The notes under the pieces were generated by a model. That model did no database searches, was not told the origin of the DNA, and worked only from the letters and a program-made list of their open reading frames with translations. Positions 32,312 through 41,686 of a DNA stretch of 64,000 nt are shown in pieces. Positions within the stretch are counted from its first letter, which is position 1, and each line of letters begins with the position of its first letter. This DNA is from Kribbella jiaozuonensis. GTDB taxonomy: Bacteria; Actinomycetota; Actinomycetes; Propionibacteriales; Kribbellaceae. The translations under genes were made by a program, and so were the position numbers. The stretch covers positions 310,001-374,000 of the forward strand of contig NZ_SZPZ01000001.1 in NCBI RefSeq assembly GCF_005233875.1, read 5' to 3'.

Positions 32312-32848
32312 TCAGGCGTCTGTGGGGGCTGGTTCCCAGCCGGTGGCTTGGGACCAGGTGTCTGCTCGTTGGATGGTTTGCCAGAACCAGGGGAGTTTGG
32401 CGTTGGTGTAGGCGGTGCGGTCGTCGGGGTGTTGGGCGGCTAGGGAGCGTTTCAAGGTCTCGTATGGAGGCAGTTCCTCGGGGTGTGTGCGGAGGTAGTC
32501 GCGCAGGAGGAGCGGGAACTGTTGGGAGAAGCTGCCCAGTTTCCGCACGTGGATGTGGGTGCGGGGCGTGCCGGGTGGTTCGCGGAAGTAGCGTTTGGTG
32601 CGTTCGGGGTTGTCGGGGCGGTATACGTATCCAAGGGCTTCCAGCGGCATCCGGAACGGCTCGACCGGTTCCAGTGACGAGACCGAGATCTGGATGTCGA
32701 TGATCGGTTTGGCGGCCAGGCCGGGGACGGCGGTGGAGCCGATGTGGTCGATTCGGACGGCGACATCGCCGAGGGCCGAGCGCAGCGACAGGCCGAGCTC
32801 GGTGAAGCGGTTGGCCCACGCAGGGTCGTAGGAATCGATCCGGATCAC
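32312..32848 (-). CDS. GrpB family (UPF0157) nucleotidyltransferase-like protein
   Basis: 178 residues. The GrpB pattern is IDSYDPAWANRFTELG, IDHIGSTAVPGLAAKPIIDIQIS (the GSTAVPG and DxD metal site of a nucleotidyltransferase fold), YFREPPGTPRTHIHV and LRDYLRTHPE. The family relates to minimal nucleotidyltransferases; no reaction is established, although some members are fused to dephospho-CoA kinase. The genes on either side are unrelated. Confidence 0.9.
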   Translation of the reverse strand: MIRIDSYDPAWANRFTELGLSLRSALGDVAVRIDHIGSTAVPGLAAKPIIDIQISVSSLEPVEPFRMPLEALGYVYRPDNPERTKRYFREPPGTPRTHIHVRKLGSFSQQFPLLLRDYLRTHPEELPPYETLKRSLAAQHPDDRTAYTNAKLPWFWQTIQRADTWSQATGWEPAPTDA

Positions 32849-32980
32849 CGCGCCAACCGTAGACCCGCGCAGCCTGAAATTGCAGGAAGTTGCAGAAGGT
32901 GTAACGCGGGTGGCTGTTCGCGCGATTTATGGCCGGGACCACATCCGGTCCAGTCCGCCCGATTGAGGTTCTTGGGGGTT

Positions 32981-35863
32981 GTGGTGTTCCGTACTGCTCG
33001 TTGGTTGCGGCTGGCTGTGCCGGCTGCGCTGGTTGCGGGGTCGGTGGTGGTGGTTACCGGTTCATCCGGCACGGCTGCGGTGTCGGCCGAGCCGAATGTG
33101 CGTCACGCGAAGTTCCAGCCCGCTGCGGCGAGTGGTCCGAAGTACGACCCGAAGTCAGTGATCGTGCAGTTCAAGCCGAAGGCAACGACCTCGGCGCGCA
33201 AGTCCGCGCTGGCCAAGGTCAAGGGCACGCCAGATGTTTCCGTCACCGCCGACGTCGTCAAGGTGACCGGTGACGTTCCGGCGACCGAGCTGCTGAAGAA
33301 GGTCAAGGCCGACCCGTCGGTCGAGGTTGCCTCGCTCAACTACATCCGGCAGAAGTCCGCCATACCGAACGACTGGCTGTACACGAACTACCAGAAGTAC
33401 CTGTCGACCGTCCGCGTCGACAAGGCGTGGGATCTCTCGAAGAGCGCCGGCACCCAGACGATCGGTGTCCTCGACACCGGCGTCGACGCGGGCCACCCGG
33501 ACCTGGTCGGTCACCTGCTGCCCGGCTACAACACGTTCAACACCGCACTCCCGCCCAACGACGGCGACGGCCACGGTACTGCGACCACCGGCATCATCGC
33601 GGCCGGCACGTCCAACAGCACCGGCATCGCGGGCGTCGCGTGGAACGCGAAGGTCCGCCCGGTCAAGGTGCTCGACGACACCGGCTCGGGTGACGACACG
33701 AACCTGATCAACGGCATCAACTGGGCGGTCAAGAACGGCGTCCGGGTGATCAACATGTCGCTCGGCGGTGAGGGCGACGACCCGGTCCTGCACACCGCGA
33801 TCCAGAACGCGGTCGCCAAGGGCGTCGTACTGGTCGCCGCGGCCGGCAACACCGGCGGCGACTCGTCGAACCACTTCCCCGGCGCATACCCGGAGGTCCT
33901 GTCGGTCGGCGCCACGAACCAGGCCGGCGTACTGACCAGCTTCAGCAGCTACGGCGACTCCGTCGACCTCGCCGCCCCGGGCTACGACATCACCAGCACC
34001 TCGCCCCGCGCCGGAACCCCGGCCGGCTACGAGCCGTACTTCCTCGGCCTCGCCGGTACGTCGTTCTCCTCGCCGATCGTGGCCGGCGTCGCCGCCCTCG
34101 TCCGCAACAAGTGGCCGTCGTTCACGCCGGCACAGGTGATGGCCCGCCTCAAGGCAACCGCCCGCGACGCCGGTCCGCGCGGGACCGACCCGTACTACGG
34201 CGCAGGCATCCTCGACGCGTACGCCGCCCTCGGCGGCGCACCCACCACCGACTTCGCCATGGGCACAGCCGACAAGAACGACCAGCCGGCCCGCGCGGGC
34301 GAGCTGATCGCCGGTGTCGCGGCTTCAGGGACCATCAGCGTCGAGGGCGACGTCGACTGGTACAAGATCCCGGGCACGGCCTCACACCAGGTACGCGTCG
34401 ACGTCACCGGAGCGATGTTCGACTCCGGCACCTACGCGCAGAACTTCGGGCCGGTCGTCTCGGTGTACGACAGCGCGCTCAAGCCGCTGGCGTTCGTCCA
34501 GAAGCCGGAACCGCCGGTGGACAGCGACGGCTACGAGATCCCGCAGGCGCTGACCGCCAGCACCTACGCCACGTTGCCGGCCCAGACCGCCTATATCGCC
34601 GTACGGAACGCGAACGGTTCGCGGGACAGCCGCGCGTACAGCATCAAGGTCACCAACGCGGACGGCAACGTCGGCGCCGCGCCGATCCCGGCGTACCCGG
34701 TCCTGGACGCCTTGCCGGCCGACCTGTCGACGATCGCGAGCACCGAGATCCAGCCGGTGGTCACGTTCGCTCCGGAGGTCGACGCGAACAGCGTCATCGC
34801 CGGTCTGAAGCTGCTGAACGGGAAGACCGGTGCGGTGGTTCCGGCGGGTGTGACCTACGACCCGTCGTCGCACCAGGCGATCCTGACCCCGAAGGATTCG
34901 TTGCTCGAAGCAACGCCGTACAAGCTCGCGGCGACCGGGGTGGTGGAGACCTCCAGCGGCCTGCCGATCCAGCCGTTCAGCTCGGTCTTCAGTACGCCGG
35001 ACCTGGTACCGCAGAAGCTGACCACGTTCACCGGCGGCGGTGCTTACCTGGCGGCCAACTTGGCCTGGACGATTCCGCCGACGACGGACCTCGCCCAGGT
35101 GATCGTGCGGCGGAACGTCGGGAGCAAAGCGCCGACGCCGAGCACGGGCACGCTGGTTTACTCGGGCACCGGGACCGCGGTGAAGAACACCGGGCTGGCG
35201 CAGGGTACGACGTACACGTACGCGGGCTGGGTCGTCGACCGGGCCGGCCACTACAGCCCGATCGCGATCAAGCAGTTGCTCGGGATGAAGTCCGGGATCA
35301 GCACGACGTCGACGCTGATCAACTACGGCGGCGCGATCACGATCAAGGGCAGCACGCTGCGGATCGACAACCTGGCGTACGCCGGACTGCCGGTGAACGT
35401 GTACGTGCGGCCGAAGACCTCGACCAAGTTCACGTTGCTCGCGGCGCTGAAGACGTCCTCGACCGGAACGCTCTCGGTCGTGGCGAAGCCGACTGTGTCC
35501 TCGGTCTACATGCTCACGTTCCCCGGCAACGCCGACCTGATGGGCACCCGGACCGCCGACATCACCGTGCAGGTCGCGCCAACGATCTCCGCGACCCTCG
35601 CGCCGGCGGCGATCAAGCTCGGTAAGACCACCGCGTTCAGCGGGTACGTCGCACCCGCGCACGCCGGCAAGGTCGTCTACCTCCAGCAGTACGGCAACAA
35701 GGTCTGGAAGTCGATCGCCTCGGTCAAGCTCAGCACCTCGGGTAAGTACGCCTTCGGCATCAAGCCCGCCATCCGCGGCCAGATCGCCTACCGCGTCTGG
35801 TTCCCGGCCGACGCGGACCACGCCCAGGCCTTCACGGCCAACAAGATCGTCACCGTCAGCTGA
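32981..35863 (+). CDS. Secreted subtilisin-like serine protease (S8) with C-terminal accessory domains
   Basis: 960 residues from GTG 32981, behind GGGGG. The signal peptide ends near residue 36, followed by an inhibitor-like propeptide (VIVQFKPKATTSARKSALAK). The S8 domain has Asp165 (VLDTGVD), His198 (DGHGT), an oxyanion Asn in AAAGNTGG (about 290) and Ser361 (GTSFSSP). After residue 420 come a pre-peptidase-like domain (GDVDWYKIPG), a bacterial Ig-like part and a fibronectin-like segment (ANLAWTIPPTTDLAQV), ending in cell-surface-type beta domains. It looks monocistronic, with a terminator 13 bp after the stop. Confidence 0.9.
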   Translation: MVFRTARWLRLAVPAALVAGSVVVVTGSSGTAAVSAEPNVRHAKFQPAAASGPKYDPKSVIVQFKPKATTSARKSALAKVKGTPDVSVTADVVKVTGDVPATELLKKVKADPSVEVASLNYIRQKSAIPNDWLYTNYQKYLSTVRVDKAWDLSKSAGTQTIGVLDTGVDAGHPDLVGHLLPGYNTFNTALPPNDGDGHGTATTGIIAAGTSNSTGIAGVAWNAKVRPVKVLDDTGSGDDTNLINGINWAVKNGVRVINMSLGGEGDDPVLHTAIQNAVAKGVVLVAAAGNTGGDSSNHFPGAYPEVLSVGATNQAGVLTSFSSYGDSVDLAAPGYDITSTSPRAGTPAGYEPYFLGLAGTSFSSPIVAGVAALVRNKWPSFTPAQVMARLKATARDAGPRGTDPYYGAGILDAYAALGGAPTTDFAMGTADKNDQPARAGELIAGVAASGTISVEGDVDWYKIPGTASHQVRVDVTGAMFDSGTYAQNFGPVVSVYDSALKPLAFVQKPEPPVDSDGYEIPQALTASTYATLPAQTAYIAVRNANGSRDSRAYSIKVTNADGNVGAAPIPAYPVLDALPADLSTIASTEIQPVVTFAPEVDANSVIAGLKLLNGKTGAVVPAGVTYDPSSHQAILTPKDSLLEATPYKLAATGVVETSSGLPIQPFSSVFSTPDLVPQKLTTFTGGGAYLAANLAWTIPPTTDLAQVIVRRNVGSKAPTPSTGTLVYSGTGTAVKNTGLAQGTTYTYAGWVVDRAGHYSPIAIKQLLGMKSGISTTSTLINYGGAITIKGSTLRIDNLAYAGLPVNVYVRPKTSTKFTLLAALKTSSTGTLSVVAKPTVSSVYMLTFPGNADLMGTRTADITVQVAPTISATLAPAAIKLGKTTAFSGYVAPAHAGKVVYLQQYGNKVWKSIASVKLSTSGKYAFGIKPAIRGQIAYRVWFPADADHAQAFTANKIVTVS

Positions 35864-35875
35864 CAGCGACGACGT

Positions 35876-35905
35876 GGGGAGGATCCCGAATGCGGGATCC
35901 TCCCC
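35876..35905 (+). terminator. Terminator after the S8 protease gene
   Basis: GGGGAGGATCCC (35876-35887) and GGGATCCTCCCC (35894-35905) form a perfect 12-bp stem with a 6-base loop, followed by a short T-rich run. Confidence 0.85.
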
Positions 35906-35922
35906 AGCTTTATGTTCGCGGG

Positions 35923-35940
35923 CTGTACCTGTGGGTACAG
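35923..35940. promoter_or_regulatory. TetR operator-like palindrome
   Basis: CTGTACC (35923-35929) and GGTACAG (35934-35940) are a perfect 7-4-7 inverted repeat ending 8 bp before the TetR start codon. Bound regulator would block its own promoter and the operon. Confidence 0.65.
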
Positions 35941-35948
35941 TGGGCGGG

Positions 35949-36512
35949 GTGGAGACGGTGGAGCGGTTGATTCGGAGTACGCAGGAGTTGTTGTGGGAGC
36001 GGGGGTACGTCGGGACCTCGCCGAAGGCGATCCAGCGGGCTGCGGATGCGGGGCAGGGGAGTATGTATCACCACTTCGCGGGGAAGGCGGAGTTGGCGAA
36101 GGCTGCGATCGAGCGGTCGGGCGCCGAGTTGCGGGCGGCGGCTGAGGTGCAGTTGACGGGGGACGGGTCGGCCAGTGAGCGGATCGCGGGGTACCTCGAG
36201 CGGGAGCGGGACGTGCTCAAAGGGTGCAAGGTCGGCAGGCTGGCGGCGGATCCTGACGTGATTGCGGATCCGGTGTTGCGGGAACCGGTGGCCGAGACGT
36301 TCGAGTGGTTGCGGAAGCGGCTGGCCGAGGTGGTTGCGGAGGGCAAGCGTTCGGGTGAGTATCCGGACTCGCTCGACCCGGACCGGATCGCGGCCACCGT
36401 GGCGGCGGTGTTGCAGGGTGGGTACGTGCTTGCTCGAGCGGCCGGCTCGGTGGAGCCGTTCGAGCTGGCTGTCCAGGGATTGATCGACTTGTTGCCGGAG
36501 GCTACGAAGTGA
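35949..36512 (+). CDS. TetR-family transcriptional regulator
   Basis: 187 residues from GTG 35949 (VETVERLIRSTQELL). The helix-turn-helix is GTSPKAIQRAADAGQGSMYHHF, the usual TetR pattern with TSPKAIQRAA and SMYHHF. The ligand domain has the TetR_C profile of the AcrR/LmrA type (RDVLKGCKVGRLAADPDV). A palindrome just upstream suggests autoregulation. It shares GTGA with the LLM gene, so it controls that oxidoreductase. Confidence 0.9.
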   Translation: METVERLIRSTQELLWERGYVGTSPKAIQRAADAGQGSMYHHFAGKAELAKAAIERSGAELRAAAEVQLTGDGSASERIAGYLERERDVLKGCKVGRLAADPDVIADPVLREPVAETFEWLRKRLAEVVAEGKRSGEYPDSLDPDRIAATVAAVLQGGYVLARAAGSVEPFELAVQGLIDLLPEATK

Positions 36513-37366
36513 AGATCGGTGCGGTGTTCCCCCAGTTGGAGATCGGTGCGGACCCCCAGACGGTGCGCGACTGGACGACCACCGTGGAGCAGGCCGGGTA
36601 CAACCATGTGCTCGCCTACGACCACGTGCTCGGCGCCGATCCCACGAACCGCCCCGGCTGGACCGGGTACACCGACAAGTCCTTGTTCCATGAGGTTTTC
36701 GTGCTGTTCGGCTACATGGCGGCCATCACCACCCGCCTCGAGCTCGTGACCGGCGTACTCATCCTCCCGCAGCGTCAGACGGCCTTGGTGGCGAAGCAGG
36801 CCGCTGAGGTCGACGTACTGAGCGGCGGCCGGCTGCGGCTCGGTGTCGGCATCGGGTGGAATCAGGTCGAGTACCAGGCGCTCGGCGTACCGTTCAAGCA
36901 ACGCGGCGCGGTGCTGGAAGAGCAGGTCGACCTGCTGCGCCGCCTCTGGGCCGAGCCGGTGATGTCCTACGACGGCAAGTACCACGAGGTCGTCGAGGCT
37001 GGGCTCAACCCATTGCCCGGCCGAGAGATCCCGATCTGGTTCGGCGGCACTGCAGATGCAGTACTGCGACGTACCGGCCGGATCGGTGATGGGTGGATGC
37101 CGCAGTCGGCGCCGGACGATCGAGCCAGGCAGCAGATCGCGATGCTCCGCGAAGCCGCGGAAGCGGCCGGCCGGGATCCGCAGTCGATCGGGATCGAGGC
37201 GAGACTCACCCTCGCCGCCGTACCCGAACAGGACCGCAAGGCCTTCGTCGACAGCTGGCGCGAGCTCGGCGCGACCCACCTCGGCATCAACACGATGAAC
37301 CTCGGCCTGGCCACACCACAGGACCATGCCAAAGTCCTCGCCGAGGTACTCCCGAAACTCACCTGA
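36509..37366 (+). CDS. LLM-class F420-dependent oxidoreductase (TIGR03619 type)
   Basis: 285 residues from GTG 36509. The luciferase-like barrel is seen as MKIGAVFPQLEIGADPQTVRDW, HVLAYDHVLGADPTNRPGW, LGVGIGWNQVEYQALG, IPIWFGGTADAVLRRTGRIGDGWMPQ. These motifs fit the F420-binding group. Translation is coupled to the TetR gene. The substrate is probably the ligand of that regulator. Confidence 0.9.
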   Translation: MKIGAVFPQLEIGADPQTVRDWTTTVEQAGYNHVLAYDHVLGADPTNRPGWTGYTDKSLFHEVFVLFGYMAAITTRLELVTGVLILPQRQTALVAKQAAEVDVLSGGRLRLGVGIGWNQVEYQALGVPFKQRGAVLEEQVDLLRRLWAEPVMSYDGKYHEVVEAGLNPLPGREIPIWFGGTADAVLRRTGRIGDGWMPQSAPDDRARQQIAMLREAAEAAGRDPQSIGIEARLTLAAVPEQDRKAFVDSWRELGATHLGINTMNLGLATPQDHAKVLAEVLPKLT

Positions 37367-37441
37367 ACCCAGAGGTATCTCCCGGCACCTCCCGACGGTC
37401 CGAACGGGTAGGGGGAGTTTCGTCAGGGAGAGGGGACGGTC

Positions 37442-38299
37442 ATGGCCGCCCAGAGTGATTTCGAGAAGCGGACCTACAACTACCTACGGCTGGCGATGAT
37501 CGGAGTCCTGATCATGCTGGCGGTCGCGGTGTGGCGCGAGCACCGCCAGACGGCGTCGGACTGCTGGCAGGGTTCGATCAGTGCGTATTACTACACGCCG
37601 GTGCACGCGGTCTTCATCGGTACGTTGGTCACGGTCGGCGTCTGCATGATCGTCCTGAAAGGCGCTTCGACCCTGAAGGACGTGCTGCTGAACCTCGGCG
37701 GTCTCCTCGCACCGGTCGTCGCCTTCGTGCCGACCCCGAACGCGGGCAGCTGCTGGTCGAAAGAACTCGTCTCGCGCGACCCGGCCGACGACATCGGGAA
37801 CAACATGGTGGCGTACTTCTGGGTCGGCAGCATCGCCCTGCTGGTCTCCCTCATCATCGGGCTGACCGCCAGGGGCAGCGCGAAGTGGGGCTGGAAGCAG
37901 AAGTTGGGACTGGGAGTCTCGGTGGCGCTCTGGCTGGCCGGGATCATCTGGTTCAGGACGTCGCGCGAAAGCTTCGACAACAACGCGCACTACACCGCCG
38001 CCGCGCTCCTGTTCGCGGCGATCATCGGCATCGTTGTGCTGAGCGCACTGGGCCAACGTCACCTGCCCGTCACGGGGGCGCAGGAGAAGAAGGCGTTCAC
38101 ACGCATCTACGGTCTCATCGCGATCGGCATGGCCCTCAGCCTCGTCATCGGCGTCATCTTCAGGTCGTCGGCAATCCTCTGGGTCGAGATCGCACTGCTC
38201 GGTTTGTTCCTGCTGTACTGGATCCTTCGAACCGCCGAGCAATGGCGCGCCGACAAAGAGACAACCCCAGACATCCCGGCGGAACTGCACAAGGTATGA
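37442..38299 (+). CDS. Integral membrane protein of unknown function
   Basis: 285 residues with about seven membrane segments. A short N-terminal part (MAAQSDFEKRTYNYLRLAM) is followed by a conserved-looking SISAYYYTPVHAVFIGTL, and two extracellular Cys-containing loops (SDCWQGS, GSCWSKEL) could form a disulfide. It is similar in layout to DUF998/Frag1-like proteins, but I cannot assign it. GAGAGGGGACGG gives a good ribosome site. It is convergent with the LacI gene. Confidence 0.75.
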   Translation: MAAQSDFEKRTYNYLRLAMIGVLIMLAVAVWREHRQTASDCWQGSISAYYYTPVHAVFIGTLVTVGVCMIVLKGASTLKDVLLNLGGLLAPVVAFVPTPNAGSCWSKELVSRDPADDIGNNMVAYFWVGSIALLVSLIIGLTARGSAKWGWKQKLGLGVSVALWLAGIIWFRTSRESFDNNAHYTAAALLFAAIIGIVVLSALGQRHLPVTGAQEKKAFTRIYGLIAIGMALSLVIGVIFRSSAILWVEIALLGLFLLYWILRTAEQWRADKETTPDIPAELHKV

Positions 38300-38300
38300 C

Positions 38301-39311
38301 CTAACCCTGTGGGGTGTTCGCGGTGGAGCCGCGGATGGCCAGCGGGCAGGGGAGGGTGACGATCTCGGTGGGGCGGTCGGGGGTGGTGATGCGTTGGCGG
38401 AGGAGGGTTACGCCGGTTTCGACGATGGCGTGGGTGGGTTGTTCGACCGAGGTGAGGTCGAAGGATTCCCAGGCGGCCATTTCGGTGTTGTCGAAGCCGA
38501 TCACCCAGACGTCGTCGGGGACCCGGGCGCCGACCGCGCGGGCGCCGTCGAGGATGCCGAAGGCGAGTAGGTCGGTGACGGTGTAGATCGCGGTCGGCGG
38601 GTTCTTCTTGGACAGGAGTTTCTCCGCGGCCGCGTGGCCGTCCGCATGCGGTACGCCGACCGAGACCACGTTGCTCGGCTTGATCTTCACGCCGGCGTCG
38701 GCGAGGGCCGCTCGGAAACCGAGGTCGCGGTCGCGGGACGTGTTCCCGGTGTGGATGAGCGTGACGAGTCCGATGTCCGTGTGGCCGTGGTCGACGAGGT
38801 ACTTGCCCGCGTCGTACGCGCCCTGCCAGTTGTCGCCGACGACCTGGTCGCAGTCGAGCCCGTCGATGCCGCGATGCAGCAGCACGGTCGGCGTACCGGA
38901 GGCGAGCGCCATCGTGTGCAGCTTCGAGTCGTACGTCGCCGACGTCAGCAGGAACCCGTCGACGAGGCGCTGGTGCAGCACCTGGGCGATCGTCTCCTCC
39001 GGGTCGTGCTCGATGTTCCACAGGATCATGTGCAGACCGACCGAACTGAGCACCCGGCCGATCTCGTCGAGCAGCTCGGCGTGGAACGGGCTGGTCACGC
39101 GCGTCATGAACACGCCGATGGTGTCGGTCCGCCCGGTCTTCATCGCGCGCGCCAACGCGTTCGGCGTGTAGTTGGCGTCCTTCAGCACCTGCAGAACCCG
39201 GGCCCGGGTCTCCGGGTTGACCTTCGGATTGTTCGTCAGCACTCGCGAGACCGTCGCCTGCGACACCCCCGCCAGCCGAGCCAGATCCCTACTTGTCGGT
39301 GGTCGAGCCAT
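38301..39311 (-). CDS. LacI-family repressor of the carbohydrate operon
   Basis: 336 residues. The N-terminal LacI helix-turn-helix reads SRDLARLAGVSQATVSRVL, followed by the hinge YTPNALARAMKTGRTDTIGV and a sugar-binding domain (ending FDNTEMAAWESFDLTSV). It diverges from an ABC importer operon. The 132-bp gap has a good promoter whose -10 region carries two 15-bp repeats. This is the standard layout for a sugar-responsive repressor. Confidence 0.92.
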   Translation of the reverse strand: MARPPTSRDLARLAGVSQATVSRVLTNNPKVNPETRARVLQVLKDANYTPNALARAMKTGRTDTIGVFMTRVTSPFHAELLDEIGRVLSSVGLHMILWNIEHDPEETIAQVLHQRLVDGFLLTSATYDSKLHTMALASGTPTVLLHRGIDGLDCDQVVGDNWQGAYDAGKYLVDHGHTDIGLVTLIHTGNTSRDRDLGFRAALADAGVKIKPSNVVSVGVPHADGHAAAEKLLSKKNPPTAIYTVTDLLAFGILDGARAVGARVPDDVWVIGFDNTEMAAWESFDLTSVEQPTHAIVETGVTLLRQRITTPDRPTEIVTLPCPLAIRGSTANTPQG

Positions 39312-39369
39312 GACCCTGCCTCCCCTAGTCCAAATGCTGAACCCTACTCAAGAGTGTGGCCACGGGCCG

Positions 39370-39398
39370 TTGACCACGCCCAACGCAATGTGTATACG
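39370..39398 (+). promoter_or_regulatory. Promoter of the carbohydrate ABC operon
   Basis: A -35 box TTGACC (39370-39375) and a -10 box TATACG (39393-39398) are 17 bp apart. The -10 lies inside the first of two tandem operator-like repeats. Confidence 0.65.
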
Positions 39399-39420
39399 TA
39401 TTCATTGTATACGTATTCAT
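39391..39420. promoter_or_regulatory. Two contiguous 15-bp repeats, likely LacI operator
   Basis: TGTATACGTATTCAT occurs twice with no gap (39391-39405, 39406-39420), each with the palindrome ATACGTAT. They overlap the -10 box and end 23 bp before the start codon of the binding-protein gene. This A/T-rich block stands out in the high-GC surroundings. Confidence 0.7.
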
Positions 39421-39443
39421 CCCCTTGTGGATGGGAGATTCCG

Positions 39444-40745
39444 GTGCAGACACAACTCTCCAACCTGAGCCGCCGCAGGTTTCTCGCCGGACTGACGGGA
39501 CTCACGGCCGCCGGAGTTATGGCCGGCTGTGGTGGCAACGGCAACGCAGGTGGTGGTGGGGGCAAGAGCCTCACCTTCCTCAACTGGGAGCAGGTCAAGG
39601 GCAACCCGCTGGAGCAGGCGATCCAGGCGTTCGAGAAGGAATCGGGCACCAAGGTCACCATCCAGCCCGCTGTCACCCAGGAGTACGACACCAAGATGCG
39701 CACGCTGATCGCGGGCGGCAGTCCGCCGGACGTGATGCGGATCAACGACGACTTCGTCCGCGGCTTCTCCACCCAGGGAGCGCTGCTGGACCTGAAGCCG
39801 TACATCGAGAAGGACAAGCTCGACACGTCGCAGTTCGCCAAGGAGACGTTCGACTTCCCGCAGCAGCCCGACGGCTCGCACACCGCGTGGGTCCTCGGGT
39901 ACGAGCCGCGGCTGATCTTCTACAACGTCGATCTGTTCAAGAAAGCCGGCGTACCGCTGCCGCCGACGACCTGGTCCGCCGACGGCTGGACCTGGTCCGA
40001 CTTCGAGGAGCGGGCCAAGAAGCTCACCGACCCGGCGAAGAAGCAGTACGGCGCGCTGGTCTACCTGGACACCGGTTACGAGCAGACGTTCACGGTCAAC
40101 CACGGCAGTCAGACAGGCATCTTCTCCAAGGACGGCACGCAGTTCACGCTGTCGGACTCGAAGGAGTCCGAGGCGCTGCAGTGGGCGACCGACCTGACCT
40201 GCAAGGACAAGGTGCAGCCGCCGTGGTCCGCGCTGCAGCAGGACAGCATCCAGAACCAGATGTTTGCCCAGGGCAAGATCGCGATGATGTTCGCGACCTT
40301 CGGCACGGTGCCGTACATGCGGCAGACGATCAAGGACTTCACCTGGGACGTCGCTCCTCCGCCTGGTGACGTGGAGCAGAAGACCGAGTCCAGCGTGATC
40401 GTGTTCTGCATCCCGAAGAAGGCGAAGAACCCCGACGCGGCCTGGGACCTGCTGAAGTACCTCGCCAGTGAGGACGGCGGCAAGATCCTGCTCCAGGGCG
40501 GCGCGTTCACACCGATCAACCTGAAGGCCGCGGCCGACCTGGCGCCGAACGGGAAGGCGCCCGCGCATATCGGGCTGTTCGCCGAGGCGGCCAAGCATCT
40601 GACCGCGACCAACCAGACCAAGAACACGATCGGCGCCCGCGAGCTGTACCGGCCCGCACTGGACACCGCCTACAACTGTGAGAAGCCGGTCTCCGACGTT
40701 CTCCAAGGCGTCAAATCACAGGTGGAGAACGCCTTGAAGGGTTGA
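39444..40745 (+). CDS. Sugar ABC transporter substrate-binding lipoprotein
   Basis: 433 residues from GTG 39444 with GGGAG upstream. The signal peptide has a twin-arginine-like SRRRFLAGLTG and a lipobox MAGC, then a Gly-rich linker. It is a family 1 extracellular binding protein (SLTFLNWEQVKGNPLEQAI, SPPDVMRINDDFVRGF, YEPRLIFYNVDLFKKAGVPLPPTTW). It would capture an oligosaccharide or sugar derivative, probably related to the hydrolases encoded downstream. The next ATG overlaps its stop (TGATG). Confidence 0.9.
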   Translation: MQTQLSNLSRRRFLAGLTGLTAAGVMAGCGGNGNAGGGGGKSLTFLNWEQVKGNPLEQAIQAFEKESGTKVTIQPAVTQEYDTKMRTLIAGGSPPDVMRINDDFVRGFSTQGALLDLKPYIEKDKLDTSQFAKETFDFPQQPDGSHTAWVLGYEPRLIFYNVDLFKKAGVPLPPTTWSADGWTWSDFEERAKKLTDPAKKQYGALVYLDTGYEQTFTVNHGSQTGIFSKDGTQFTLSDSKESEALQWATDLTCKDKVQPPWSALQQDSIQNQMFAQGKIAMMFATFGTVPYMRQTIKDFTWDVAPPPGDVEQKTESSVIVFCIPKKAKNPDAAWDLLKYLASEDGGKILLQGGAFTPINLKAAADLAPNGKAPAHIGLFAEAAKHLTATNQTKNTIGARELYRPALDTAYNCEKPVSDVLQGVKSQVENALKG

Positions 40746-41686
40746 TGTCGATGGCAACCATCACGATGGCACGCGACACCTCCGCACAAGTCAACACAGC
40801 CGACGTACGCCGGGCCCGCCGGAAGCAGAACCTGACCGGCTGGCTGTTCATCAGCCCGATCGTGGTCGGGGTGGTGGCGTTCCAGTTCTTCCCGATCCTG
40901 GTCTCGATCGCCGCGTCGCTGACCGACTGGAACGGCATCTCGGCGCCGAAGTTCGTCGGGCTGAAGAACTTCAGCGAGATGTTCACCGACGACCCGTTGT
41001 TCCTGCAGACGTTCAAGAACACCGTGTACTTCACGCTGGCGAGCATCCCGCTGACGATCGGCATCGGCCTGGTGCTGGCGTTGCTGTGTGCTCGTCCGAT
41101 CCGCGGCGTCGCCTTCTTCCGGACGGCGTACTTCGCGCCGTACGTGACGAATGTGGTGGCGATCGGGTTCGTCTGGTTCTGGTTCTTCCAGCCGGACAAC
41201 GGCGTGATCAACGGTCTGCTCAGCCAGCTCGGGATCAGCGGCCCGCAATGGCTGTCGAGCTCGAGCTGGGCGATGCCGGCCGTGATCATGGTCAGCGTCT
41301 GGCAGGGCATCGGGTACCCGATGATCATCCTGCTGGCGGGTCTGCAGGGCCTGCCGAACGAGTTCTACGAGTCCGCGAAGATCGACGGCGCGAGCGCGGC
41401 GCAGCGGTTGCGGTTCATCACGCTGCCGCTGCTGACGCCGCACTTCCTGTTCCTGCTGATCACGCAGTTCATCTCGTCGTTCCAGGTGTTCGGCCTGATC
41501 TACGTGATGACCAAGGGCGGGCCCGGCCACGCCACCAGCGTCTACATCTACAACATCTATCAGAACGCGTTCAGCTACGGGAAGGTCGGCTACGCCTCGG
41601 CAATGGCGTGGATCCTGTTCGTGGTGATCGCGGCCGTCACCTTCCTGCAGTGGAAGCTGCAGAAGAGGTGGGTGTTCTACTCATGA
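40745..41686 (+). CDS. Sugar ABC transporter permease 1 (MalF-type)
   Basis: 313 residues from ATG 40745. Six membrane segments (GWLFISPIVVGVVAFQFFPI first) and the EAA loop YESAKIDGASAAQRLRFITLP typical of carbohydrate permeases. The N-terminal 30 residues are hydrophilic. No ATPase gene is present in the operon, so it must use a shared MsiK-like ATPase from elsewhere, as is common in actinobacteria. Confidence 0.92.
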   Translation: MSMATITMARDTSAQVNTADVRRARRKQNLTGWLFISPIVVGVVAFQFFPILVSIAASLTDWNGISAPKFVGLKNFSEMFTDDPLFLQTFKNTVYFTLASIPLTIGIGLVLALLCARPIRGVAFFRTAYFAPYVTNVVAIGFVWFWFFQPDNGVINGLLSQLGISGPQWLSSSSWAMPAVIMVSVWQGIGYPMIILLAGLQGLPNEFYESAKIDGASAAQRLRFITLPLLTPHFLFLLITQFISSFQVFGLIYVMTKGGPGHATSVYIYNIYQNAFSYGKVGYASAMAWILFVVIAAVTFLQWKLQKRWVFYS

